NCBI GenBank assembly: GCA_964546505.1
Contig: CAZJJZ010000029.1
Location: 1-14,134, forward strand
Direction of reading: 5' to 3'
DNA: 14,134 nt
Origin: CAZJJZ01 sp964546505
GTDB taxonomy: Bacteria > Patescibacteriota > Gracilibacteria > UBA1369
Below the pieces are notes generated by a model. That model worked only from the letters and a program-made list of their open reading frames with translations. It had not been told where the DNA came from and did no database searches. Of this stretch, positions 6,415 through 13,533 are shown one piece after another; within the stretch, counting starts at the first letter, position 1, and every line of letters begins with the position of its first letter. The position numbers were made by a program, and so were the translations under genes.

Positions 6415-8602
6415 CTTTTGCAAATATTCTCCCGGCGACGTGGGGGCGGGTGCTCCCGAATCTGCTAAATCAACTGCAGAACAACAAGAGTTGGATAGAA
6501 TTTTGACCGAAAAATTAGATCAAGCAGTTAAAGATCAAGCACTTGCTGCAGCAAAACAAAAAGCAGATCAGCAAGCAGCAAAAGAGAAGCAATTTCCGCC
6601 ATTGCCCAAAGAATATAAAGGGATGCAAGTAGATCCTCAAAGCGTTAAGGTTGAATCTGGCAAACAAACTGCTGAATTTAATTTTGGCCAAGAAAAAAAC
6701 TTGAACATCAAAGGGAAAATTGAATTTCCGGAAACCGGCGATCTGAGTAAGCCAACCAAAATTATTTTAGACTTCAAAGATCCCAATACATCTGCCGAAG
6801 AGCGCAAACGAGCTTTGGAAAATTTGGAAAAACAAAAGCAACAATTGGGCAATGTAGTGGTGGTGACAATTGAAATCCCTGATAAAGACAGCTCAGGAAA
6901 GCCGGTTCAACTCGATGCTGAAAAGTTGAATCTCTGTTCAGACATTCTTGCTGATGTAGAAAAATATCAGCAGGAAAGTGGCGTGAAGTTTAAGGCGAGG
7001 CCAGAAGAAGTATTGGCATTGATTGATCATAAAGGTCCTCAATCTGGAGAAATTCGTAAAATGCTGCAGAAACAAGCGGAAAAAGTTAAGGCGAATAATT
7101 CGGAGCGTGATATCCGTCCAGTACAACAAATTGACCTGGAAAAGTTGGTTTCCGGAAACTGGGAAACCACAACTCTCAACGGAGAATCTTCTGGTGCTGA
7201 TACAGGCACTGCTCCCAGTGTGGAAACGGATGGAGGCGCGGCAACGGGAACAGACAGTGGAGTTGGCGTGGGCAATGCTACCGGTGGAGGTGCTGCAGTG
7301 GAAAGCGGGGGAAATGGTGGAAATGCGTCGGGTGGTGGCGGTTCAGAAAATACGGGAAGTGGCTCTGGTACAGATTCTTCCAGCCCAGAGGCGACTCCTC
7401 AATCAACTCCGGAAAACCGCGAAACCACAAAATCAAACTCCGACTGGCCATTCAATAATTCAGAAAAATACGAAAAATATGCTGACAGTCCGATATCAGG
7501 TGCAACCGGCTTATTCGGCGATTCTATCTTCGAAGGAGTTGCCGGTTTGGGTAAATTAAATCTTCCAGACGGAAAATCTGTTTTTGCAGAGCGCGGCAAA
7601 AGTACTCAATGGTTGCTGACGGAAATTAACAGACGTAAACCGGAAGTGCAGAAATTGGAGAACGCTATTATTTTGATCAGTACCAATGACATTGGAGGTG
7701 CCGATTCTGCAGAAACCATTATCAATCGCTTGATCGAGATTTACTCCACTCTTCTCGACATCAATCCAAAGCTCAAAATTTATGCTTGTACCATACCTCC
7801 TTTTGCAGGATACGCTAGCGGTAATTATCGCAGTGATTTCTCCGGAGTGAATGGAAAAAGAGAGCTGCTAAATAAGTTTATCGAAAACTTGCCGGCAACC
7901 CCCAGTGAGAACAGCGGTCTGGATTTGAATAAAATAACAAATCTCAAAAAACTGCAAGATCACTCCAGTCAATTTACAACCATTCCGTTACATAAAAAAC
8001 TTAGTGAAGGTGGCATATCAGCGGATGATGACGCTAACAAACTAGGTCTTCAGAGTTTTGATCATTTGCATCCAGATTCCCGAGAACTTGGCAAATTCAT
8101 CAATGCCTTTGTTGTCAATAAACAGGGTGGGGGAGAGAGAACTCAGTCAATACCAGAAGTTTCCAGAACTGAGAAAGCTGATCAAGGTGCCGCCGCGCCT
8201 GCACGGCAAGTACCTGCAGACAAGGCAGCTACACAGGAAGTTCAGGCTGATTCAGCAGTTGTTGGTAAATTGAGATTGCCTGGTGGGAAAGAAATAGACT
8301 TACATCAAGATACGGTTGATGCGGAAAAATTAGCCAAACCTTATGCTGGAGAAAAAAGTATCGCAGTATCAAATGCAGAAATGCATGAATTAGCCGAACT
8401 GGCCAGTTTTCTACAACGTAAATGGAAATCTGAAGGGGTTCCTATTAATACTCAACGTGTGATTACTTGGCGTGGGCGGGAATGGGTGGCAAAAACCGCT
8501 CAACATGAAGTGCAGGAAGCGACTGGTAAGCGCGCCGCTCCTGGTAGATTATTTTATGCGGTTGAATTTAGAAAAATAACAAAAGGCGACCAGTTAGTTT
8601 GA
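6401..8602 (+). CDS. Large multidomain protein with SGNH/GDSL hydrolase domain
   Basis: This 733-aa protein is not a known named gene, but residues about 365-575 form an SGNH hydrolase domain (esterase/acyl-hydrolase superfamily). Block I is LFGDS with nucleophile Ser375, block III is STND with Asn429, and block V is DHLH with Asp554 and His557; Gly in ERGKST is a candidate block II oxyanion residue. Before it come a Lys/Gln/Ala-rich helical start, an alpha/beta region (about 65-255) with strand-like segments, and a Gly/Ser/Thr/Asn low-complexity linker (about 260-345). After it come an Ala/Gln-rich linker and a C-terminal domain (about 625-733) containing WRGREWVAKTAQHEV. No signal peptide or membrane helix is evident at the N-terminus, so the location is unclear. 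It overlaps the 112-aa gene by 14 bases and ends at TGA. A cell-wall or polysaccharide deacylase role is possible but only inferred. Confidence 0.85.
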   Translation: MKPFNFCKYSPGDVGAGAPESAKSTAEQQELDRILTEKLDQAVKDQALAAAKQKADQQAAKEKQFPPLPKEYKGMQVDPQSVKVESGKQTAEFNFGQEKNLNIKGKIEFPETGDLSKPTKIILDFKDPNTSAEERKRALENLEKQKQQLGNVVVVTIEIPDKDSSGKPVQLDAEKLNLCSDILADVEKYQQESGVKFKARPEEVLALIDHKGPQSGEIRKMLQKQAEKVKANNSERDIRPVQQIDLEKLVSGNWETTTLNGESSGADTGTAPSVETDGGAATGTDSGVGVGNATGGGAAVESGGNGGNASGGGGSENTGSGSGTDSSSPEATPQSTPENRETTKSNSDWPFNNSEKYEKYADSPISGATGLFGDSIFEGVAGLGKLNLPDGKSVFAERGKSTQWLLTEINRRKPEVQKLENAIILISTNDIGGADSAETIINRLIEIYSTLLDINPKLKIYACTIPPFAGYASGNYRSDFSGVNGKRELLNKFIENLPATPSENSGLDLNKITNLKKLQDHSSQFTTIPLHKKLSEGGISADDDANKLGLQSFDHLHPDSRELGKFINAFVVNKQGGGERTQSIPEVSRTEKADQGAAAPARQVPADKAATQEVQADSAVVGKLRLPGGKEIDLHQDTVDAEKLAKPYAGEKSIAVSNAEMHELAELASFLQRKWKSEGVPINTQRVITWRGREWVAKTAQHEVQEATGKRAAPGRLFYAVEFRKITKGDQLV

Positions 8603-8612
8603 AGGCATGAAT

Positions 8613-8639
8613 AAAAAAGCCCCGGTTAATACCGGGGCT
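8613..8639 (-). terminator. Shared terminator between the SGNH gene and rpsA
   Basis: AGCCCCGGT (8618-8626) pairs perfectly with ACCGGGGCT (8631-8639) around a TAAT loop. On the minus strand it is followed by TTTTTT, giving a textbook intrinsic terminator six bases after the rpsA stop. On the plus strand the tail is CATGCTTATT, so it is weaker for the SGNH gene. Confidence 0.85.
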
Positions 8640-8644
8640 CATGC

Positions 8645-9844
8645 TTATTCCTTTTTAGTTTTTTTCTTAGCGGGCTTCTGTTCTTCTTCCTCCACTTTCT
8701 CTACATCATCTTCTTTTTTAGCCTTTCTAGCTTTTTTTTCTGCTTTTTCTTCTTCCTTAGCCGCTGGAATTTCCGCTTCCAAGTTTAAAGTTAATCCAAC
8801 TCTGTGTTCTTCTGGTTCAATAGCGATCACTTTCGCTTCTACCTTTTCTCCGACTTTAAAGACTTCGTTTGGATCTTTAACATCTGTGCCAAGTTCACTA
8901 ACGTGAATCAATCCATTAATATCATCAGATAATTTCACAAAAGCGCCGAAAGGAGTTACTCTATTGATTTCTCCTTGAACAATTGTGCCAAGTTGATATT
9001 TTTTGGCAACCTCCAACCATGGATCTTCAGTCAATCTCTTCATAGAAAGTGAGATTTTATCTCCTTCCAATCCAATAACCATAACTTTTACTTCTTCACC
9101 TAAGCGACCGTAGTCTGATGGATTCTTAACATGACCCCAGGCTATTTCAGAAATATGTACCAAGCCTTCCAAACCGTTGAAGGCGACAAAAATACCAAAT
9201 TTAACAACACCACTGATTTTTCCAGTCACCACGCTGCCAACTGCTAGACCAGATAAGGCAGATTGTCTTTGTTCTTCCATCGCAGCCTTTTCAGATAGAA
9301 TTAATTTGCCGTTTTCCTTGTCTATGTTAATGATTTTCACTCTAAACTTTTTGCCGACTAATTCTTGCAATCTGTTCAAAATTTGATTGCTATCTGCACC
9401 GTTTACACGAGGATAATGCATGGGAGCGAGCTGAGAAACTGGAATAAATCCCTTAATACCATCAATATCCAACAATAGGCCTCCTTTATTGGCTTCATTG
9501 GCAGTTACATCAATCACTTCTGCTTTTTCAAATGCGTTACTGAAGAACTTCCAGGTTTTTTCTTGGCTGGCTTTTCTTAATGACATGACTATATAGCCTT
9601 CATCATTCTCATTATCAATTACATAGGCGGAAATTTTATCGCCTACTTGCAATTTACTGATCGTGTCCATACTGTCTTTAGCTTCTTTTCCTGCTATCAA
9701 ACCAGTAGCAATACCTCCAATATCCACCAAGATTTTATTCTTGTAGATAGCAATTACTTCTCCTTCTACCAATTCACCTGGACTTGGTAGTTTGAAATCG
9801 GGAATTAAGCTTAAGAAATCTCCACTTTTTGCGGCATGTGCCAT
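8645..9844 (-). CDS. rpsA: 30S ribosomal protein S1 (four S1 domains)
   Basis: S1 binds mRNA on the 30S subunit and helps start translation. The 399-aa protein has four S1 OB-fold domains at about residues 25-90, 108-185, 203-270 and 286-355. The last two are the most canonical (FGIFVAFNGLEGLVHISEI and FGAFVKLSDDINGLIHVSEL). The C-terminus (about 358-399) is a Lys/Glu/Ala tail of low complexity. Six-domain S1 occurs in Proteobacteria, while four-domain forms are usual in Gram-positive and CPR-like lineages. The ATG start at 9844 is followed at once by the first domain region, and no Shine-Dalgarno sequence precedes it. A hairpin lies just upstream in the leader. In a genome with few Shine-Dalgarno sites S1 may have a larger role in start selection, which is inference. 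Confidence 0.93.
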   Translation of the reverse strand: MAHAAKSGDFLSLIPDFKLPSPGELVEGEVIAIYKNKILVDIGGIATGLIAGKEAKDSMDTISKLQVGDKISAYVIDNENDEGYIVMSLRKASQEKTWKFFSNAFEKAEVIDVTANEANKGGLLLDIDGIKGFIPVSQLAPMHYPRVNGADSNQILNRLQELVGKKFRVKIINIDKENGKLILSEKAAMEEQRQSALSGLAVGSVVTGKISGVVKFGIFVAFNGLEGLVHISEIAWGHVKNPSDYGRLGEEVKVMVIGLEGDKISLSMKRLTEDPWLEVAKKYQLGTIVQGEINRVTPFGAFVKLSDDINGLIHVSELGTDVKDPNEVFKVGEKVEAKVIAIEPEEHRVGLTLNLEAEIPAAKEEEKAEKKARKAKKEDDVEKVEEEEQKPAKKKTKKE

Positions 9845-9853
9845 AACAATTTT

Positions 9854-9900
9854 GCACTATAAGGTTAATGATATTGCGCGCTTCTCTGGCCTTATTGTGC
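9854..9900 (-). promoter_or_regulatory. rpsA: Hairpin in the rpsA leader
   Basis: GCACTATAAGG (9854-9864) and CCTTATTGTGC (9890-9900) are inverted repeats with 10 of 11 positions paired. In rpsA mRNA they form a stem with a 25-base loop ending nine bases before the start codon, which contains a GCGCGC self-complementary core. In E. coli, S1 represses its own translation through a folded leader. A similar arrangement is plausible here but unproven. Confidence 0.45.
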
Positions 9901-9926
9901 TTTACACCAGAAAAGTTTGCTTGCTA

Positions 9927-9955
9927 AATTTACTTATTCACTTAAGATAAGTCAA
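9927..9955 (-). promoter_or_regulatory. rpsA: Probable rpsA promoter
   Basis: On the minus strand TTGACT (9955-9950; 5 of 6) is followed after 17 bases by TAAATT (9932-9927; 4 of 6). The predicted start near 9920 gives a leader of about 75 bases that includes the hairpin. A small inverted repeat, ACTTA-AGA-TAAGT (9940-9952), lies between and across the -35 box, and TTACTTA/TAAGTAA (9930-9936/9968-9974) flanks it. These are operator-like but could reflect AT-rich chance. Confidence 0.45.
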
Positions 9956-10007
9956 GTAATTTATCAGTAAGTAAGCCCACAAATTCACCAAAAGTCAGTA
10001 ATATTTT

Positions 10008-10787
10008 ATGAAAAATCATTCTTCACGTTGCTATCGCTTTGTGCTGCGGCAAACTCTGCTGGAAAAAGCTCAAACTGATACTCAATGGCAATTGACACGC
10101 GATTCAGAGGAGCAGATCTTTTTTCAGTTACAAAATGTTTTACGAGTCAAAGTAGGGGATAGATTGGATTTGCTTAATCCTGTGGTGCGTTCAGGAAAAA
10201 GCGAGAATCAAATTCAGCACTGGGAAGTCATCAACCAAGAAAAGAAAGCAATAAACCTGCGATTTATCTCGCAGGAACATTTTTTGGAAAGTGGAAACCA
10301 ATATGGCTTAGCTGTAGCATTGCCCAAAAACAATGATAAACTTGCTCTCATTATCCAAAAGGCGGTGGAACTAAACGCAGCCAAAATAATTCTATGGCAG
10401 GGAGATTTCAGTAATTACAGTCACCAGCTGAACCATCGACGACTGCAGGAAATTATTATCGAAGCGGTGGAACAATCAGAAAATCCCTTCTTGCCAGAAC
10501 TGATCACTTTTTCTTCCTTGGAGAGTTACTGGCAACACTTTCCTGAAAATAATTATGTTGCCCTGGAACGGTCTTCCAGTGCTCAAAATCTGATGTTTGT
10601 ATCGCCAGCTCCTAACTCGCAAATTGTCATCGGTCCGGAAGGCGGTTTTTCACCCAAAGAAAAACAACTGTTGCAAAGACAAGAGTTGACAAATATCAAC
10701 CTAGGCAGCTCCATCCTACGTATGGAAACTGCCTGTATCTTGGCATGCGGAGTTTTCCATCTAAAAAACTCTATTTCTTCTTCCTGA
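10008..10787 (+). CDS. rsmE: 16S rRNA m3U1498 methyltransferase RsmE
   Basis: RsmE methylates N3 of U1498 in 16S rRNA using S-adenosylmethionine. The 259-aa protein has an N-terminal PUA-like barrel (about 8-75, including VLRVKVGDRLDLL) and a C-terminal SPOUT fold whose trefoil knot is marked by IGPEGGFSPKE (208-218) and LGSSILRMETA (232-242), with the conserved Arg238, Glu240 and Thr241. The length is standard. The start is the ATG at 10008; no Shine-Dalgarno sequence is visible. A weak promoter (TTGCTA, 16 bases, TAAGAT) lies in the divergent region shared with rpsA. Its last 17 bases overlap the clpC 3' end tail to tail, leaving no room for a terminator. Confidence 0.92.
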   Translation: MKNHSSRCYRFVLRQTLLEKAQTDTQWQLTRDSEEQIFFQLQNVLRVKVGDRLDLLNPVVRSGKSENQIQHWEVINQEKKAINLRFISQEHFLESGNQYGLAVALPKNNDKLALIIQKAVELNAAKIILWQGDFSNYSHQLNHRRLQEIIIEAVEQSENPFLPELITFSSLESYWQHFPENNYVALERSSSAQNLMFVSPAPNSQIVIGPEGGFSPKEKQLLQRQELTNINLGSSILRMETACILACGVFHLKNSISSS

Positions 10788-12849
10788 CCACAATTTGGTC
10801 TTTTACCTTGGCAATCTGTAAATTGTTCCCTGATTCAAACTTTCCAGCAAGCATACCTTCGGTGATTTGATCTTCCACCAATTCCTGCAATTTGCGTCTG
10901 ACTGGCCTGGCCCCATATTCAGGATCGAAACTCACTTCGGCCAATTTGTCTAATGCTTCTTCTGTATACTCAATTGTCAATAGTTTGTCTTTTAGTCTGT
11001 CCTCCAACTTGCCGATATGTAGCTTCACAATCTCCTTGATATTCTGATGTGTTAAAGCCCTAAATACGCAAATCTTATCTACCCTGTTAATAAATTCTGG
11101 ACGGAAATTTTTCTTCAACTCATCCAAAATTTCAGTTTTCAAAACTTCATAATCTTTTTCGGCTTTGCTTAAAGCGTCCGTTTTGAGGCTGAAGCCAATT
11201 GGAGCAGCCTTTTCTGTGAGCCTTTTGGCGCCAATATTGGTTGTCATCACCACAATGGTATTTTTGAAGTCGACAGATCGACCTTTACTATCTGTTAATA
11301 CGCCGTCTTCCAAGATTTGTAACAATAAATTAAAGACATCAGGATGGGCTTTTTCAATTTCATCAAAAAGTACTACCGAATATGGCTTCCTCCTGACCGC
11401 TTCTGTTAATTGTCCTCCTTCTTCATAACCGACGTAACCTGCCGTTGCTCCCACTAAACGGGATGTATTGTGTCTCTCCATGAATTCACTCATGTCTAAT
11501 TTGATCAAAGCGTCCTTATCGTTGAACACTTCTCTGGCCAAGGTTCTGACTAATTCAGTCTTTCCAACACCGGTTGGACCCATCAAAATAAAAGAACCAA
11601 TGGGGCGGTTGTAGTCGCCGATACCAACTCTAGACCTTCTGATCGCTTTAGCAACTGCTTCCACTGCCTCGTCTTGACCAACTACACTTTTTCTAAGTGT
11701 ATCAGCAAGGTTAACTAATCTTGCAACTTCGTCCTTAACCAACTTGGTTACCTCAATGCCAGTAGCTGTGGACACTACCTTGGCAATATCATCAGCCTCT
11801 ACCTTTTCTCTTTTTTCTCTTGGTACTTTGATATTTCTGGCTTCTTCTATTTCCTTCAAAAATTTCAGTTCCTTGTCGCGCAGTTCAGCTGCCAACTCGT
11901 AGTCTTGGTTGGAAACGGCCTCACTTTTGGCTTTGATAACTTGCTCCAATTCCGCTTGTAATTTTCGACTTAAGTCATTGGTGGTGCGAGTTTTTATTCT
12001 TTTCAAAGAAGCGGCTTCATCCAGCAAGTCAATCGCTTTATCTGGCAAGAAACGATCATTAATATATCTGCTTGAGAGTTTTACAGAAGCTTCCAAGGCC
12101 TCGTCAGAAATGATTAAATTGTGATGCTCTTCAAATCCTTCTCTAATTCCTGTCAAAATTTTCAAAGCATCTTCTTTAGTTGGTTCTTTTACCATGACAG
12201 GCTGAAATCTCCTTTCAAAAGCAGCATCTGCTTCTATTTGTTTCCTGTACTCATTCAAGGTAGTGGCACCAATAATCTGGACTTTACCTCTGGAAAGTGC
12301 AGGCTTTAGGATATTGGATGCATCAAGACTGCCCTCTGCGCTGCCGGCTCCGATTACTGTATGTAGCTCGTCAATAAACAAGATCACATTTTTGACTGTA
12401 GCCGCTTCATCGATGATTTGTTTGATTCTCTCTTCGAATTCACCACGATATTTTGTACCAGCCACTACTGAAGACATCTCCAGTGATAAAATTCTTTTAT
12501 CCATCAAATTGTCTGGCACCTGTTCTTTCACTATTGCTTGTGCCAAGCCGTCTGCGATGGAAGTCTTGCCCACACCTGGTTCGCCTATGAAAACAGGGTT
12601 ATTTTTAGTTTTGCGGCAGAGAATACTGATTGCTCTCTCGATTTCTTGTGCGCGGCCGATTACCGGTTGTAATTTGCCCTGCTTGCACTCCTGGGTTAAG
12701 TCAGTAGTGAAATAGTCCAGAGCTGGTGTCTTGGAACCGGTCTTCTTATCGGCTTTTTTGTAAGCTGGCTGGGTTTTGTCTGCGGCAGCGTCCATATTAT
12801 TCATTAAAGCACCCTGCAAACCAGACAAAAAGAACTCTATCGGATTCAT
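10771..12849 (-). CDS. clpC: ClpC ATPase, AAA+ portion (3' part of split clpC)
   Basis: This part holds both AAA+ modules of a ClpC unfoldase that feeds proteins to ClpP. Numbering from the ATG at 12849, D1 has Walker A GEPGVGKT (89-96) and Walker B LFIDE (157-161). A UVR-type middle segment (about 300-340, around NQDYELAAELRDKELKFL) follows. D2 has Walker A GPTGVGKT (424-431) and Walker B VLFDE (493-497), then an IGF loop (551-553) at the ClpP-docking position and FRPEFINR. The same frame is open upstream to 12903 (ESSQTVAAQNNSATSAVQ before Met1). It joins exactly to the N-domain ORF if one base is skipped, giving about 856 residues, the normal ClpC length. The ATG at 12849 has no ribosome-binding site, so independent initiation is doubtful. 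Confidence 0.9.
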   Translation of the reverse strand: MNPIEFFLSGLQGALMNNMDAAADKTQPAYKKADKKTGSKTPALDYFTTDLTQECKQGKLQPVIGRAQEIERAISILCRKTKNNPVFIGEPGVGKTSIADGLAQAIVKEQVPDNLMDKRILSLEMSSVVAGTKYRGEFEERIKQIIDEAATVKNVILFIDELHTVIGAGSAEGSLDASNILKPALSRGKVQIIGATTLNEYRKQIEADAAFERRFQPVMVKEPTKEDALKILTGIREGFEEHHNLIISDEALEASVKLSSRYINDRFLPDKAIDLLDEAASLKRIKTRTTNDLSRKLQAELEQVIKAKSEAVSNQDYELAAELRDKELKFLKEIEEARNIKVPREKREKVEADDIAKVVSTATGIEVTKLVKDEVARLVNLADTLRKSVVGQDEAVEAVAKAIRRSRVGIGDYNRPIGSFILMGPTGVGKTELVRTLAREVFNDKDALIKLDMSEFMERHNTSRLVGATAGYVGYEEGGQLTEAVRRKPYSVVLFDEIEKAHPDVFNLLLQILEDGVLTDSKGRSVDFKNTIVVMTTNIGAKRLTEKAAPIGFSLKTDALSKAEKDYEVLKTEILDELKKNFRPEFINRVDKICVFRALTHQNIKEIVKLHIGKLEDRLKDKLLTIEYTEEALDKLAEVSFDPEYGARPVRRKLQELVEDQITEGMLAGKFESGNNLQIAKVKDQIVVRKKK

Positions 12850-12900
12850 TTGTACCGCGGAAGTAGCGCTGTTATTCTGGGCGGCAACAGTTTGTGAGCT

Positions 12901-12910
12901 TTCAAAAGTG
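12901..12910 (-). other. clpC: Candidate +1 frameshift site in clpC
   Basis: The minus strand reads CAC UUU UGA A. After decoding UUU, tRNA-Phe can slip one base forward and re-pair perfectly with UUU (12906-12904), after which GAA is read and the full ClpC frame continues. The known prfB site, CUU UGA C, works by the same logic. No clear internal Shine-Dalgarno stimulator is visible upstream (AAG CAG CAC). A real disrupting mutation or an extra base in the A4 run (12904-12907) of the assembly would look identical. Confidence 0.5.
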
Positions 12911-13342
12911 CTGCTTAATATCTTCTGGGTTGACCCTCATGTCTTCCATAATGATGGTTGCAGCTGTTTCATCCTGACTCACCAAGGCAAAGAGTAAGTG
13001 CTCTGTTCCAATATAATTATGATTATAAAGATGAGCGCAACGTACAGCATCCTCGATAACTTTTTTGGCTTTGGCAGATAGTACTCCCCAGCCTTTTTGA
13101 GGTGAACCGGTAACCGGGTTAATTTTTGAGACATTTTTAATCACCATGGCGACATTTTCCGCATTTAGTCCGAAATTCGCCAATATCACTCCACCCAGAG
13201 AATGTGTCTGGCTTAGAACGCCTTGTAAGATGTGTTCAGTACCGACATAATTTCTCTTCGCTTCTTTGGCTTTTTCTTGAGCATAAACCAAAGCTTGTTT
13301 CGCTTCCTTGGTAAACTTTTCAAAATTTGGTTCTACATTCAT
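12902..13342 (-). CDS. clpC: ClpC N-terminal domain (5' part of split clpC)
   Basis: These 146 residues are a complete Clp_N domain, the two-repeat helical domain that binds substrates and adaptors. The repeats are marked by AKEAKRNYVGTEHILQGVL (about 27-45) and HLYNHNYIGTEHLLFALV (about 100-117). The ORF ends in TGA at 12904-12902, directly after a Phe codon (UUU), where an intact ClpC would continue through a linker into D1. The continuation is present in the +1 frame. The ATG at 13342 has no Shine-Dalgarno sequence. Transcription begins at the CIRCE-controlled promoter about 150 bases upstream. A standalone N-domain protein is possible, but a frameshift-joined ClpC is more likely. Confidence 0.9.
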   Translation of the reverse strand: MNVEPNFEKFTKEAKQALVYAQEKAKEAKRNYVGTEHILQGVLSQTHSLGGVILANFGLNAENVAMVIKNVSKINPVTGSPQKGWGVLSAKAKKVIEDAVRCAHLYNHNYIGTEHLLFALVSQDETAATIIMEDMRVNPEDIKQHF

Positions 13343-13392
13343 AATTTATTGCTAATGTAATTGAATTGCCAATCGTGCCATAACTTCATTTA

Positions 13393-13401
13393 ATTCTAGC
13401 A
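13393..13401 (-). promoter_or_regulatory. clpC: Possible second clpC promoter (extended -10)
   Basis: On the minus strand TGCTAGAAT is an extended -10 (TGn plus TAGAAT, 5 of 6). It has only a poor -35 (TTATTT) 17 bases upstream. It would give a shorter leader not controlled by the CIRCE element. Confidence 0.22.
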
Positions 13402-13444
13402 TAAAGCATCTTAAGAAATAAGGATTTTAGCTGCTTTTAACTTT

Positions 13445-13468
13445 ACTTATAGTTAAACTTATAGTTAA
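13445..13468. repeat. Perfect tandem repeat of a 12-mer in the clpC leader
   Basis: ACTTATAGTTAA occurs twice back to back (13445-13456 and 13457-13468). In the clpC transcript it reads TTAACTATAAGT twice, and the upstream copy can fold as AACTTA-ACTA-TAAGTT. It lies just downstream of the predicted transcription start, so it may be a second operator or a leader structure. Confidence 0.7.
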
Positions 13469-13484
13469 GTTGTGACACTGGAAA

Positions 13485-13511
13485 TTAGCACTCTCTATTA
13501 TAGAGCGCTAA
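13485..13511 (-). promoter_or_regulatory. CIRCE element (HrcA operator) for clpC
   Basis: TTAGCACTC (13485-13493), a nine-base spacer and GAGCGCTAA (13503-13511) match the CIRCE consensus TTAGCACTC-N9-GAGTGCTAA with one mismatch. HrcA binds this element and represses chaperone genes until heat or unfolded protein inactivates it. The clpC -10 box lies inside the spacer, so bound HrcA would block RNA polymerase directly. hrcA itself is not in the window. Confidence 0.92.
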
Positions 13512-13525
13512 GGATCAATTGTCAA
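13497..13525 (-). promoter_or_regulatory. clpC: Consensus sigma-70 promoter of clpC
   Basis: On the minus strand TTGACA (13525-13520) is followed after exactly 17 bases by TATAAT (13502-13497), a perfect match to both consensus boxes. The start is predicted near 13490, leaving a leader of about 147 bases. The promoter begins just after the ruvB stop codon, and no terminator separates the two genes, so read-through from ruvB is possible. Confidence 0.9.
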
Positions 13526-13533
13526 AGCATTTA

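Noticed and set aside
7023..7559. 178-aa plus-strand ORF inside the SGNH gene
   Set aside because: It is a shadow frame over the Gly/Ser linker region of the larger gene, which has a clear catalytic domain in its own frame.
12263..12715. 150-aa plus-strand ORF antisense to clpC
   Set aside because: It lies opposite the conserved D1 AAA+ module and has no ribosome-binding site or recognisable domain.
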